7,889 nucleotides of DNA from an uncultured Clostridia bacterium (lineage in GTDB: Bacteria > Bacillota_A > Clostridia > Oscillospirales > Oscillospiraceae), in NCBI GenBank assembly GCA_946405325.1, contig CAMJGU010000034.1, positions 1 through 7,889 of the forward strand, read 5' to 3'. The notes beneath the pieces are model-generated. The model saw only the letters and a program-made list of their open reading frames with translations, was not told where the DNA came from and ran no database searches. Of the stretch, positions 1 through 7,889 are shown piece by piece (the stretch's first letter is position 1; each line of letters opens with the position of its first letter). Both the position numbers and the translations under genes were made by a program.

Positions 1-1
1 A

Positions 2-205
2 ATCACAACCGAATTTATCAAATTGCAAGACTTGCTCAAGTTCGCGTCGCTGGTCTCCACCGGCGGCGAGGCAAAAATCGTCATCACCGAGGGCGAGGTC
101 ACCGTCAACGGCGAGGTCTGTACCCAGAGGGGCAGGAAGATTCGCCCCGGCGACGCCGTCTCGTATCACGGCAAGAACATCACGGTCGCGTATGCAGATC
201 AATAG
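2..205 (+). CDS. yaaA: S4-domain RNA-binding protein YaaA, 3' part (start lies left of the window)
   Basis: This is the C-terminal 67 residues of a small S4-domain protein. The frame is open from base 2, reading ITTEFIKLQDLLKFASLVSTG, then a GG-EAK segment, VNGEVCTQRGRKIRPGD and the end YADQ followed by TAG. The TEFIKLQDLLK start, the TGGEAK turn and the VNGE...RGRK..GD core are the classic S4 fold of the YaaA/YbcJ type, a small RNA-binding module related to those of ribosomal protein S4 and pseudouridine synthases. The family is about 70 residues long, so only a few N-terminal residues are missing. The TTG at 23 is an internal leucine codon, not a start. In Bacillus yaaA lies between dnaN and recF, and here too recF follows, overlapping the last 14 nt. 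The RNA target is not known from this sequence. Identity is near certain, cellular role is not. Confidence 0.9.
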   Translation: MTTEFIKLQDLLKFASLVSTGGEAKIVITEGEVTVNGEVCTQRGRKIRPGDAVSYHGKNITVAYADQ

Positions 206-1295
206 ACTGACCTTACAGAACTTCCGAAACTATACCGAGCAGACCATTGACTTTGCCCCCGACAGCAACGTGATCGTGGGCGAAAACGCGCAGGGCAAGA
301 CCAATCTGCTCGAAGCGATCGTGTATCTCTCCTGCGCCCGCTCCAACCGCGCGCGTTCCGATCGGGAAATGGTGCGCTTCGGGGAAAACGAGGCGCGGAT
401 CGTCAGTGAAATAGACTCACGAGATAGGCAATTTTCTATTGAAATCAGTCTATTTCATGGCAAGCGCCGCAAAATGACCGTCAACAAAGTGCCCGCAAAA
501 CGCGCAAGCGAGTTGTCCGGCGTGTTGGGCACCGTCTTTTTCTGCCCCGAGGATCTGATGCTGATTCGGGACGGCGCGGCGGCACGGCGGCGGTTCATGG
601 ACCAATCCCTCTCCCAGCTGCGCCCGCGCTACGCCGCGGCGCTGACGGAGTACAACCGCCTGTACGAGCACAAGACCCGCATCCTCCGCGACAGCGAGGA
701 GCATCCCGCTCTGCGGGACACTCTGCCGGAGTTCAACAGCCGCATGGCGATTGCCGGCGCGGTGCTGATCCACTATCGCGCGCGCTTCTGCGCAAGACTC
801 GCGGAGTACGCCGCGGCGTCCCACAGCGAGTGCTCCGGCGGCAAAGAACAGTTGACTCTGCGATATGAAACCGTTAAGTCTATCACGGATCCCTTCGCCG
901 AGCAGGGCGTTTTGATTGAGCAGCTGCTCGCCCATCAGCGCGATCACGCGCAGGCGGAGCTGGCGGCGCGGCTGTGTCTCTCCGGCCCCCACAAGGACGA
1001 TATCGCGGTGGAGATCGGCGGCGAGAACGCGCGGCAGTATTCCTCGCAGGGCCAGACGCGGACGGCGGCGCTTGCCTTCAAGCTCGCGGAGCGGGACATC
1101 TATCAGGAGATCACGGGGCAATCCCCCATTCTGCTGCTCGACGACGTGCTCTCGGAGCTGGATCCCAAGCGGCAGGAGTTCGTGTTGAACCGCATCGGCG
1201 GCGGGCAGGTGTTCATCACCTGCTGCGAGGAGGATCGCCTTGGCTCGCTGGTCGCCGGTAAGGTGCTGCACGTGGAAAACGGGAGGGTTTTGTAA
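192..1295 (+). CDS. recF: DNA replication and repair protein RecF
   Basis: This is the complete 367-residue SMC/ABC-type ATPase RecF, normal length for the family. With RecO and RecR it loads RecA onto gapped DNA and helps restart stalled forks. The N-terminus INRLTLQNFRNY is typical. Walker A is GENAQGKT (30-37), the RecF motif GPHKDD is at 265-270, the ABC signature SSQGQ is at 284-288, and Walker B ILLLDD (313-318) is followed by the D-loop LSELD (320-324). All ATPase elements are intact. The start is ATG 192, inside the end of yaaA. No good Shine-Dalgarno precedes it, so translation is probably coupled to yaaA. Its stop overlaps the remB ATG by one base (TAATG). Codons around residues 72-89 are strikingly AT-rich (ATA, TCA, CGA, AGG, CTA) compared with the rest and contain a perfect inverted repeat. 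Confidence 0.97.
   Translation: MQINRLTLQNFRNYTEQTIDFAPDSNVIVGENAQGKTNLLEAIVYLSCARSNRARSDREMVRFGENEARIVSEIDSRDRQFSIEISLFHGKRRKMTVNKVPAKRASELSGVLGTVFFCPEDLMLIRDGAAARRRFMDQSLSQLRPRYAAALTEYNRLYEHKTRILRDSEEHPALRDTLPEFNSRMAIAGAVLIHYRARFCARLAEYAAASHSECSGGKEQLTLRYETVKSITDPFAEQGVLIEQLLAHQRDHAQAELAARLCLSGPHKDDIAVEIGGENARQYSSQGQTRTAALAFKLAERDIYQEITGQSPILLLDDVLSELDPKRQEFVLNRIGGGQVFITCCEEDRLGSLVAGKVLHVENGRVL
407..457. repeat. 11-bp perfect inverted repeat in an AT-rich patch of recF
   Basis: The arms TGAAATAGACT (407-417) and AGTCTATTTCA (447-457) are exact reverse complements separated by 29 nt. A smaller ATAG/CTAT pair (424-427 and 436-439) lies inside the spacer, so a two-tier hairpin could form in the mRNA. 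The patch is far richer in A and T than the surrounding gene and uses codons seldom used elsewhere in the window. It stays in frame and falls between Walker A and the central region of RecF, where the family tolerates variation. It may be a coincidence of local composition. Confidence 0.6.
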
Positions 1296-1561
1296 TGTAC
1301 CTCCACATCGGCAACAACCAGATGCTGCCCGAGCGGCGCATCATCGGCATCTTTGATCTGGAGATCACGTCCCAATCGAAGATCACGGCGGCGTTTTTGA
1401 AGAACGCCGAGCAGGAGGGCGTCGTGCTCGACGCGTGCGAGGACATCCCGAAGTCCTTTCTGGTCTGCGACCACCCCTATCACAAGCAGATCGTCTATCT
1501 ATCACAGTTAAACAGCCGCACCCTTTTGGGCAGAGCTGAGGAACAGGAGAAAACCAAATGA
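1295..1561 (+). CDS. remB: RemB/YaaB-type DUF370 regulatory protein
   Basis: This is an 88-residue DUF370 protein, the family of B. subtilis RemA and RemB. RemA binds DNA to activate biofilm-matrix and osmoprotection genes. The role of RemB is less well defined. Supporting features are the N-terminus [20 protein letters not shown], a central predicted helix [14 protein letters not shown], the strand pair [19 protein letters not shown], and the tail [13 protein letters not shown]. Position also supports RemB rather than RemA: remB/yaaB sits between recF and gyrB in Bacillus, exactly as here. A strong ribosome binding site GGAGG (1282-1286) lies 8 nt before the ATG, within the end of recF. The TGA stop overlaps the gyrB start in ATGA. 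The assignment to DUF370 is secure. A matrix-regulating function in this organism is inference. Confidence 0.88.
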   Translation: MYLHIGNNQMLPERRIIGIFDLEITSQSKITAAFLKNAEQEGVVLDACEDIPKSFLVCDHPYHKQIVYLSQLNSRTLLGRAEEQEKTK

Positions 1562-3504
1562 GCGAAAACATCGATCAGAACATGGTAACCGCCGTATCGG
1601 AGGAGTACAACGCCTCGGAAATTCAGGTGCTGGAGGGTCTTGAGGCCGTCCGCAAGCGCCCGGGCATGTACATCGGCTCCACGTCGTCCAGCGGACTGCA
1701 CCATCTGGTGTATGAGATCGTGGACAACTCCATCGACGAGGCGCTGGCGGGCTACTGCACCGAAATCACCGTCACCATCAACGCCGACGGCACGATCACG
1801 GTCGTGGACAACGGCCGCGGCATCCCCGTGGACGTGCAGGCGCAGACCGGCCGCCCCGCGTTGGAGGTCGTGTTCACCGTGCTGCACGCGGGCGGCAAGT
1901 TCGGCGGCGGAGGCTACAAGGTCTCCGGCGGTCTCCACGGCGTGGGCGCGAGCGTGGTCAACGCGCTCTCCGAGTGGCTCACGGTGCAGGTACACAAGGA
2001 CGGCAAAATTCATGAAATGAAGTTCTCCCGCGGGCACATCACGCAGGAGATGACCGTCATCGGCACGACCGACCGAACCGGCACGACCGTCACCTTCAAG
2101 CCCGACCCCGAGATGTTCGAGGACACGGTCTATTCCTATGACGTCCTCCACACCCGTATGCGCGAGGAGGCGTTTTTGAACGCCGGTCTCAAGATCAGGA
2201 CCATCGACCAGCGCGAAGGTCAGGAGCAGGAAGACGAGATGTGCTACGAGGGCGGCATTCGCGAGTTTGTCACCTTCCTCAACAAGTCCAAGGACGCCCT
2301 GCACGACAAGGTCATCTACATGAGCGGCCTCAAGGGCGACAGTTTTGCCGAGATCGCGCTCCAGTACAACGACGGCTATCAGGAGAACATCATCTCCTTT
2401 GCCAACAACGTCCACACGCCGGAGGGCGGTATGCACGAGACCGGCTTCAAGGCGGCGCTCACCCGCGTGCTGAACAACTACGGCGTCAAGGCGGGCATCA
2501 TCAAGGGCGACGACAAGGTCAGCGGCGAGGACTGCCGCGAGGGCCTGACCGCCGTGATTTCCGTGAAGCTGACCGACGCGCAGTTCGAGGGGCAGACCAA
2601 GGCGAAGCTGGGCAACAGCGAAATGCGAACCCTCGTCGACAACGTGGTGAGCGACAAGCTGGACCAGTTTTTGGAGGAAAATCCCGCCGTCGCCCGCGCC
2701 ATTCTCGACAAGGCGATGATGGCGAACCGCGCGCGCGAGGCGGCGAGAAAAGCCCGCGAGTCCATCCGCCGCAAGAGCGCGCTGGGCGGCGCGGCGATGC
2801 CGGACAAGCTCCGCGACTGCAACGAGAACAATCCCGAGCTCACCGAGATCTACATCGTCGAGGGCGACAGCGCGGGCGGCTCCGCCACCGACGGCCGCGA
2901 CTCCCGCTTCCAGGCGATCCTGCCGCTGTGGGGCAAGATGCTGAACGTCGAAAAGGTCCGCGCGGATAAGATCTATGGCAACGACAAGCTCCAGCCCGTC
3001 ATCGTGGCGCTCGGCGCGGGACTCGGCGAGGACTTCGACCTCAACAAGCTGCGCTATCACAAGGTCATCATCATGGCGGATGCCGATGTGGACGGCAGCC
3101 ACATCCGCACGCTGCTGCTGACGTTCTTCTTCCGCTACATGCAGCCGCTCATTAAGGAGGGCTACGTCTACGCCGCGGTTCCCCCGCTCTACAAGCTCAC
3201 GCGCGGCAAGACCACCCGCGTTGCGTTCTCCGACGAGGAGCGCGACCGCGTCAGCGCCGAGATGCGCGGGGACAACGCCAACGCGAAGATCGACATCTCC
3301 CGTTTCAAGGGTCTCGGCGAGATGGACCCCCACGAGCTGTGGGAGACCACGATGGACCCGGAGCGCCGCACACTCAAGCGCATCACGCTGGAGGACGCGC
3401 AGCGTGCGGACGAGACCTTCTCCGTCCTCATGGGCGAGAAGGTGGAGCCGCGCAAGGAGTTCATCGAGAGAAAGGCAAAGTACGCCGTCAACCTGGATTT
3501 CTGA
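1558..3504 (+). CDS. gyrB: DNA gyrase subunit B
   Basis: This is the complete 648-residue ATPase subunit of DNA gyrase, which with GyrA introduces negative supercoils. The length is the compact Gram-positive type, without the large insertion of the 804-residue E. coli protein. GHKL ATPase residues are present: Glu53 and Asn57 in [18 protein letters not shown] (84-90), the glycine-rich lid GGLHGVGAS (124-132), and the transducer QTK loop (346-348). The Toprim domain has EGDSAGGSA (435-443) and the metal-binding DADVD (508-512), and [10 protein letters not shown] (581-590) lies in the tail. The protein ends NLDF, a usual GyrB terminus. The ATG at 1558 has AGGAGA (1545-1550) upstream with a 7-nt spacer, and overlaps the remB stop by four bases. 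Residue 458, equivalent to E. coli Lys447, is tryptophan (PLWGK); Asp437, equivalent to E. coli Asp426, is conserved. Confidence 0.98.
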   Translation: MSENIDQNMVTAVSEEYNASEIQVLEGLEAVRKRPGMYIGSTSSSGLHHLVYEIVDNSIDEALAGYCTEITVTINADGTITVVDNGRGIPVDVQAQTGRPALEVVFTVLHAGGKFGGGGYKVSGGLHGVGASVVNALSEWLTVQVHKDGKIHEMKFSRGHITQEMTVIGTTDRTGTTVTFKPDPEMFEDTVYSYDVLHTRMREEAFLNAGLKIRTIDQREGQEQEDEMCYEGGIREFVTFLNKSKDALHDKVIYMSGLKGDSFAEIALQYNDGYQENIISFANNVHTPEGGMHETGFKAALTRVLNNYGVKAGIIKGDDKVSGEDCREGLTAVISVKLTDAQFEGQTKAKLGNSEMRTLVDNVVSDKLDQFLEENPAVARAILDKAMMANRAREAARKARESIRRKSALGGAAMPDKLRDCNENNPELTEIYIVEGDSAGGSATDGRDSRFQAILPLWGKMLNVEKVRADKIYGNDKLQPVIVALGAGLGEDFDLNKLRYHKVIIMADADVDGSHIRTLLLTFFFRYMQPLIKEGYVYAAVPPLYKLTRGKTTRVAFSDEERDRVSAEMRGDNANAKIDISRFKGLGEMDPHELWETTMDPERRTLKRITLEDAQRADETFSVLMGEKVEPRKEFIERKAKYAVNLDF

Positions 3505-3513
3505 GAGTTTTTC

Positions 3514-3519
3514 GGAGGG
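3514..3519 (+). promoter_or_regulatory. Strong ribosome binding site that fixes the start of the gene after gyrB
   Basis: GGAGGG lies 7 nt upstream of ATG 3527. The reading frame is open far upstream, into gyrB, but that extension is an arginine/serine-rich shadow of gyrB. This site, immediately after the gyrB stop, and the zinc-ribbon cysteines that begin at residue 3 both place the true start at 3527. Confidence 0.85.
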
Positions 3520-3526
3520 AGAGACT

Positions 3527-4714
3527 ATGATCTGCAAAAAATGCGGCGCGATCGTGACCGAAGGCACCAAGACCTGCCCGAAGTGCGGCGCGTCCCTCGT
3601 CAGCGAGACGCCGGAATGCTCGGAAAAGAATCAGCTCATGGTACGCGTGCCGGGCAAGGGGCTGTACTTCATCGCCAACGACGAGCGCCTGTGCTTCTAT
3701 GACGAAAGAACCAAAAAAGCCTCGGCGCTCACGAAGTGGAACAGCACCGTGTGCATGTGCGGCCTCGGCTATCACGAGGGAAAGATCTACTACTGGCAGG
3801 ATTGCAGCGACAAGCGCTCCGACCAGTTCGGCATGCGGCTCATCGAGCGCGATCCCGACAGCGGCGCGAGCCGGACGCTGTGGGAGACCACGGAGGAGAG
3901 CTTCGAGAACTACCGCCTGAACGTGGGTCCGAAGATGGCGCGCGCGATCCTCTACGGTGGGTCGTACTACCTGCTCGACCACGCCGACCAGTCGCTCATG
4001 CAGGTGGAGCTGCCGGGCGGCGAGCAGGATAACCTCGAACTGCCGGACATGAAAAAGCAGCTCCCGCTCTACGACTGGGTCAAGCCCAAGGGCATCGTGG
4101 ACGTGCGCAGCCCCGAAGATAACCTCGGCATTGACTTCACCGGTCTCGCCGTGGTGGAGGGCAAGCTGTACCTGTCCCTCGACGGCTGCGAGCTGTGCAC
4201 CCTGCGCTTCCCGTTCAACCACCCCGAGGAGGTCAATTACCTCTCCATGAACGCCTGCACCAGCGTGCAGGATATGGAAAAGGGCGGTCTGCTCACGAGC
4301 GTGAACGGGCGCGTGTTCTCCTGCCCCGGCGCTTCGCTGGGCGGCGCGGAGCTGTGCCTCTACGAGATCAAGCCCGACGGGCACCTCATCAAGATGTTCA
4401 GCAGCACCGCCGCGGGCGTCAGCCTGATGAACAAGGCGGGCATGTGGTGGAAGCTGGACGACACCGTGTACATCGGACAGGTGGCAATGAACCTTGCCGA
4501 GCGCAAGTGGCACAAGCTCTCTCCCATCCTCTTTGACAAGAAGGAACACAAGGACAACGTCTTCGGCGAGGTTCGGGATTTCTTCCCCGTCCGCGGCGGC
4601 GTGTACCTGCTCAATGACTATGCCCTCTTCTTCGTGCCCTCCGACTGGGAGAGCAAGGCCAAGACCGTGACCGACCTTGCCCAGTTCGAGCTGGCGCGGC
4701 TGAAGAAGCTTTGA
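3527..4714 (+). CDS. Zinc-ribbon protein with probable beta-propeller domain, inserted between gyrB and gyrA
   Basis: This gene encodes 395 residues of unknown function. The N-terminus has a zinc ribbon with Cys3, Cys6, Cys17 and Cys20 (CKKCG...CPKCG). After a short linker, residues 40-375 contain about seven units of paired strands with recurring G-x-(L/V/I)-Y patterns: [15 protein letters not shown] (45-59), GKIYYW (85-90), GSYYLL (145-150), GKLYLSLDG (212-220), GRVFSC (261-266), DTVYIG (312-317) and [14 protein letters not shown] (357-370). This resembles DUF5050-like or Kelch-like beta-propellers. No signal peptide or membrane helix is visible, so it is probably cytoplasmic. That is notable because many zinc-ribbon sensor-like proteins have a transmembrane segment after the ribbon. 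It has 14 cysteines, including a second CxxC at 221-224. It lies 22 nt after gyrB and 19 nt before gyrA, so it is probably co-transcribed with both. Base composition matches its neighbours. Function, ligand and any link to gyrase are unknown. Confidence 0.9.
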   Translation: MICKKCGAIVTEGTKTCPKCGASLVSETPECSEKNQLMVRVPGKGLYFIANDERLCFYDERTKKASALTKWNSTVCMCGLGYHEGKIYYWQDCSDKRSDQFGMRLIERDPDSGASRTLWETTEESFENYRLNVGPKMARAILYGGSYYLLDHADQSLMQVELPGGEQDNLELPDMKKQLPLYDWVKPKGIVDVRSPEDNLGIDFTGLAVVEGKLYLSLDGCELCTLRFPFNHPEEVNYLSMNACTSVQDMEKGGLLTSVNGRVFSCPGASLGGAELCLYEIKPDGHLIKMFSSTAAGVSLMNKAGMWWKLDDTVYIGQVAMNLAERKWHKLSPILFDKKEHKDNVFGEVRDFFPVRGGVYLLNDYALFFVPSDWESKAKTVTDLAQFELARLKKL

Positions 4715-4733
4715 TAGAAAGGATCATCCATCC

Positions 4734-7235
<2,502 letters not shown>

Positions 7236-7236
7236 G

Positions 7237-7334
7237 AGAGCGTTTCCTGAAACCGTTTCTCTTTTGGTCTTGCCCAAAAGAGAAATGGTTTCAGACTTCC
7301 GTAGAGAAAAAACGCTCTGGGGCGGCTTTTCTCT
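7237..7334. repeat. Nested and overlapping inverted repeats after gyrA
   Basis: An outer 9-bp inverted repeat (AGAGCGTTT, 7237-7245, with AAACGCTCT, 7310-7318) encloses the 21-bp hairpin at 7247-7294. A third pairing, AGAGAAAA (7303-7310) with TTTTCTCT (7327-7334), has its first arm adjoining and overlapping the right outer arm by one base, so the outer and third stems largely compete. A small CGC/GCG pair (7313-7315 and 7322-7324) lies inside the third stem. The motif AGAGAAA or its complement occurs four times. This could be alternative RNA folding or a mobile palindromic element. No target-site duplication was seen. Confidence 0.65.
7247..7294 (+). terminator. Fully paired 21-bp hairpin just after gyrA, probable operon 3' end
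   Basis: Arm 7247-7267 pairs along its whole length with 7274-7294 around the 6-nt loop TCTTGC. There are 20 Watson-Crick pairs and one G-T pair (7255/7286), which is stable in + strand RNA. It begins 11 nt after the gyrA stop and would strongly block exonucleases or end transcription. The run of T expected directly after an intrinsic terminator is missing (ACTTCC follows). The alternatives are a processing or stability hairpin, a factor-assisted stop, or part of a palindromic repeat element. Confidence 0.5.
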
Positions 7335-7472
7335 GATTTACTGCTGCCCTGCGCAGTACGGTACGCTGTTTTGTCCGAACGTCGCATTGACTTCCCTTGA
7401 ACGCGGCTCCCCGCCGCCCCGCCTTTGATCAAGGCGGCAGTCGGTACGTCGTTCGTTTATCCTAAAGTACGT

Positions 7473-7563
7473 GGCACGCCCGACATATTCTCGTCGGGTG
7501 TGCCGAGGGCCGTTCTGCTTGCCCGAGGCAGGCATCGCCGCACGAAGAAAGGTCGTGTCGGCG
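7473..7563 (+). ncRNA. Three tandem stem-loops, candidate structured RNA
   Basis: Three stems follow each other with short linkers: 7473-7484 with 7493-7504, 7516-7523 with 7527-7534, and 7536-7545 with 7553-7563 (one bulged T at 7558). Stems 2 and 3 are separated by a single base. A compact chain of this kind is more than GC-rich composition would usually give. The family is not recognised. The boundaries are those of the visible stems and may be too narrow. Confidence 0.3.
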
Positions 7564-7629
7564 GGGAGTTCATCGTCCTTGGAATTCGGCAAGACCGAAC
7601 AGAGAAGAACCAATTTCGAGATCACAGTA

Positions 7630-7635
7630 AGGAAG
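7630..7635 (+). promoter_or_regulatory. Ribosome binding site of the GreA-like gene with unusually long spacing
   Basis: AGGAAG is the only purine-rich Shine-Dalgarno-like element before ATG 7649, but the gap of 13 nt is longer than the usual 5-9 nt. The spacer CGAAATAATCACC is AT-rich at its centre. No closer in-frame start exists, and the protein alignment supports ATG 7649, so translation may be modest or helped by folding. Confidence 0.5.
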
Positions 7636-7648
7636 CGAAATAATCACC

Positions 7649-7889
7649 ATGTATGACGAACTGACACAGGTCGATATCGACAAGATGAAAGCGGAGCTGG
7701 AGGATCGGCGGCTGAACATCCGTCCCAAGATCATGGAGGATGTGAAGACCGCGCGCGCTTTCGGCGACCTCAGCGAGAACTACGAGTACAAGGCGGCAAA
7801 GGACGCCCAGCGCCGCAACGACAGCCGCATGCGCTATCTGGAGAAGATGATCGCCACGGCGAAGGTCGTCGACGTGCAGCAGAAGGCGG
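7649..7889 (+). CDS. GreA/GreB-family transcript cleavage factor, 5' part (cut by the window end)
   Basis: The first 80 codons are present. They start MYDELTQVDIDKMKAELEDR and include VKTARAFGDLSENYEYKAAK followed by a long helix ending LEKMIATAKVVD. This is the N-terminal antiparallel coiled coil of Gre factors, which enters the secondary channel of RNA polymerase and makes it cleave backtracked RNA. The two acidic tip residues that hold the catalytic magnesium, Asp40 and Glu43 in GDLSENYEY, are conserved. The C-terminal FKBP-like domain lies beyond the window. The RRNDSRMRYLEKMI segment is reminiscent of a second Gre-type paralog found in clostridia rather than the main GreA, so I give no gene symbol. 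It follows gyrA after a 413-nt gap and is probably a separate transcription unit. Confidence 0.9.
   Translation, partial: MYDELTQVDIDKMKAELEDRRLNIRPKIMEDVKTARAFGDLSENYEYKAAKDAQRRNDSRMRYLEKMIATAKVVDVQQKA

Larger units (their letters stand above)
7335..7648 (+). other. Structured non-coding stretch upstream of the GreA-like gene; no supported gene
   Basis: This region has no convincing coding sequence. Short open frames on both strands (a 72-codon one at 7425-7643 and a reverse one at 7338-7625) have no domain, no clear ribosome binding site and implausible composition. It is dense in hairpins: GCGGC/GCCGC (7403-7417), CCGCCTT/AAGGCGG (7419-7437), a 12-bp stem GGCACGCCCGAC/GTCGGGTGTGCC (7473-7504, 8-nt loop), TGCTTGCC/GGCAGGCA (7516-7534), a 10-bp stem with one bulged T (7536-7563, loop AGAAAGG), and TTCGG/CCGAA (7585-7599). 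The G-T pairs (7478/7499 and 7519/7531) are compatible with + strand RNA. It may be a leader RNA of the downstream gene, an independent small RNA, or a dispersed intergenic repeat. It matches no riboswitch or T-box that I recognise. No good sigma-A promoter was found in it. Confidence 0.4.

Noticed and set aside
23..205. A complete 60-codon gene starting at TTG 23
   Set aside because: The frame is open to the left edge, and the upstream residues ITTEFIK match the start of the S4 domain. TTG 23 is an internal leucine codon of a gene cut by the window.
3221..3526. A 5' extension of the zinc-ribbon gene back to ATG 3221
   Set aside because: The extension overlaps gyrB in another frame and is Arg/Ser/Thr-rich low-complexity sequence. 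A strong ribosome binding site and the zinc-ribbon start support ATG 3527.
1495..3570. A 691-codon open frame on the reverse strand across gyrB
   Set aside because: It is antisense to a certain gyrB, has a Val/Leu/Ala/His/Asp-rich composition without domains, and is the usual by-product of GC-rich third codon positions. The reverse frames at 3488-4549, 4611-5402 and 5715-7277 are of the same kind.
7419..7437. The CCGCCTT/AAGGCGG hairpin as an intrinsic terminator
   Set aside because: No T-run follows on either strand, so it is recorded only as one of the intergenic stems.
7387..7463. A sigma-A promoter for the GreA-like gene, using -35-like TTGACT at 7387 or TTGATC at 7425
   Set aside because: No acceptable -10 hexamer lies 16-18 nt downstream of either, and the TTTATC at 7456 is wrongly spaced.
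7425..7643. A 72-codon protein between gyrA and the GreA-like gene
   Set aside because: It has no ribosome binding site or known domain, and it runs straight through several strong hairpins. An overlapping reverse frame at 7338-7625 is just as long, so neither is credible.

Overview
The window is a stretch of chromosome from a GC-rich member of the Bacillota (Firmicutes), probably a clostridial, Oscillospiraceae-like gut lineage. It comes from the replication-origin neighbourhood. The basis is the gene order S4-domain yaaA - recF - remB (DUF370) - gyrB - gyrA, all on the + strand, which is the order found downstream of dnaA-dnaN in Bacillus subtilis and relatives. The clostridial assignment is an inference from the GC-rich codon use, the compact GyrB without the long insertion seen in enterobacteria, and the style of the GreA-like protein at the right edge. 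No rRNA, tRNA, CRISPR array, transposase or phage gene was seen.

Left part (1-3504). The 3' end of an S4-domain RNA-binding gene overlaps recF by 14 nt. The recF stop overlaps the remB start by 1 nt, and the remB stop overlaps the gyrB start by 4 nt. These overlaps imply one translationally coupled operon linking replication-gap repair (RecF), a small DNA-binding regulator (RemB) and the ATPase/Toprim subunit of DNA gyrase.

Middle part (3505-7235). Between gyrB and gyrA sits an extra gene of 395 codons. It encodes an N-terminal four-cysteine zinc ribbon joined to a probable beta-propeller, with no recognisable gyrase role. It has its own strong ribosome binding site and is only 19 nt from gyrA, so it is probably co-transcribed with both gyrase subunits. 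GyrA is complete, with catalytic Tyr134, a canonical GyrA box and six C-terminal blades. It carries alanine at the position of E. coli Ser83, and GyrB carries tryptophan at the position of E. coli Lys447. Both positions lie in quinolone-resistance-determining regions.

Right part (7236-7889). About 413 nt without a convincing gene follows gyrA. It begins with a fully paired 21-bp hairpin nested inside a larger inverted repeat, probably the 3' end of the operon. It continues with a run of GC-rich hairpins that may be a structured leader RNA or a dispersed intergenic repeat. The start of a GreA/GreB-family transcript-cleavage factor runs off the right edge. The most unusual features are the propeller gene inside the gyrase operon and the structured intergenic region.
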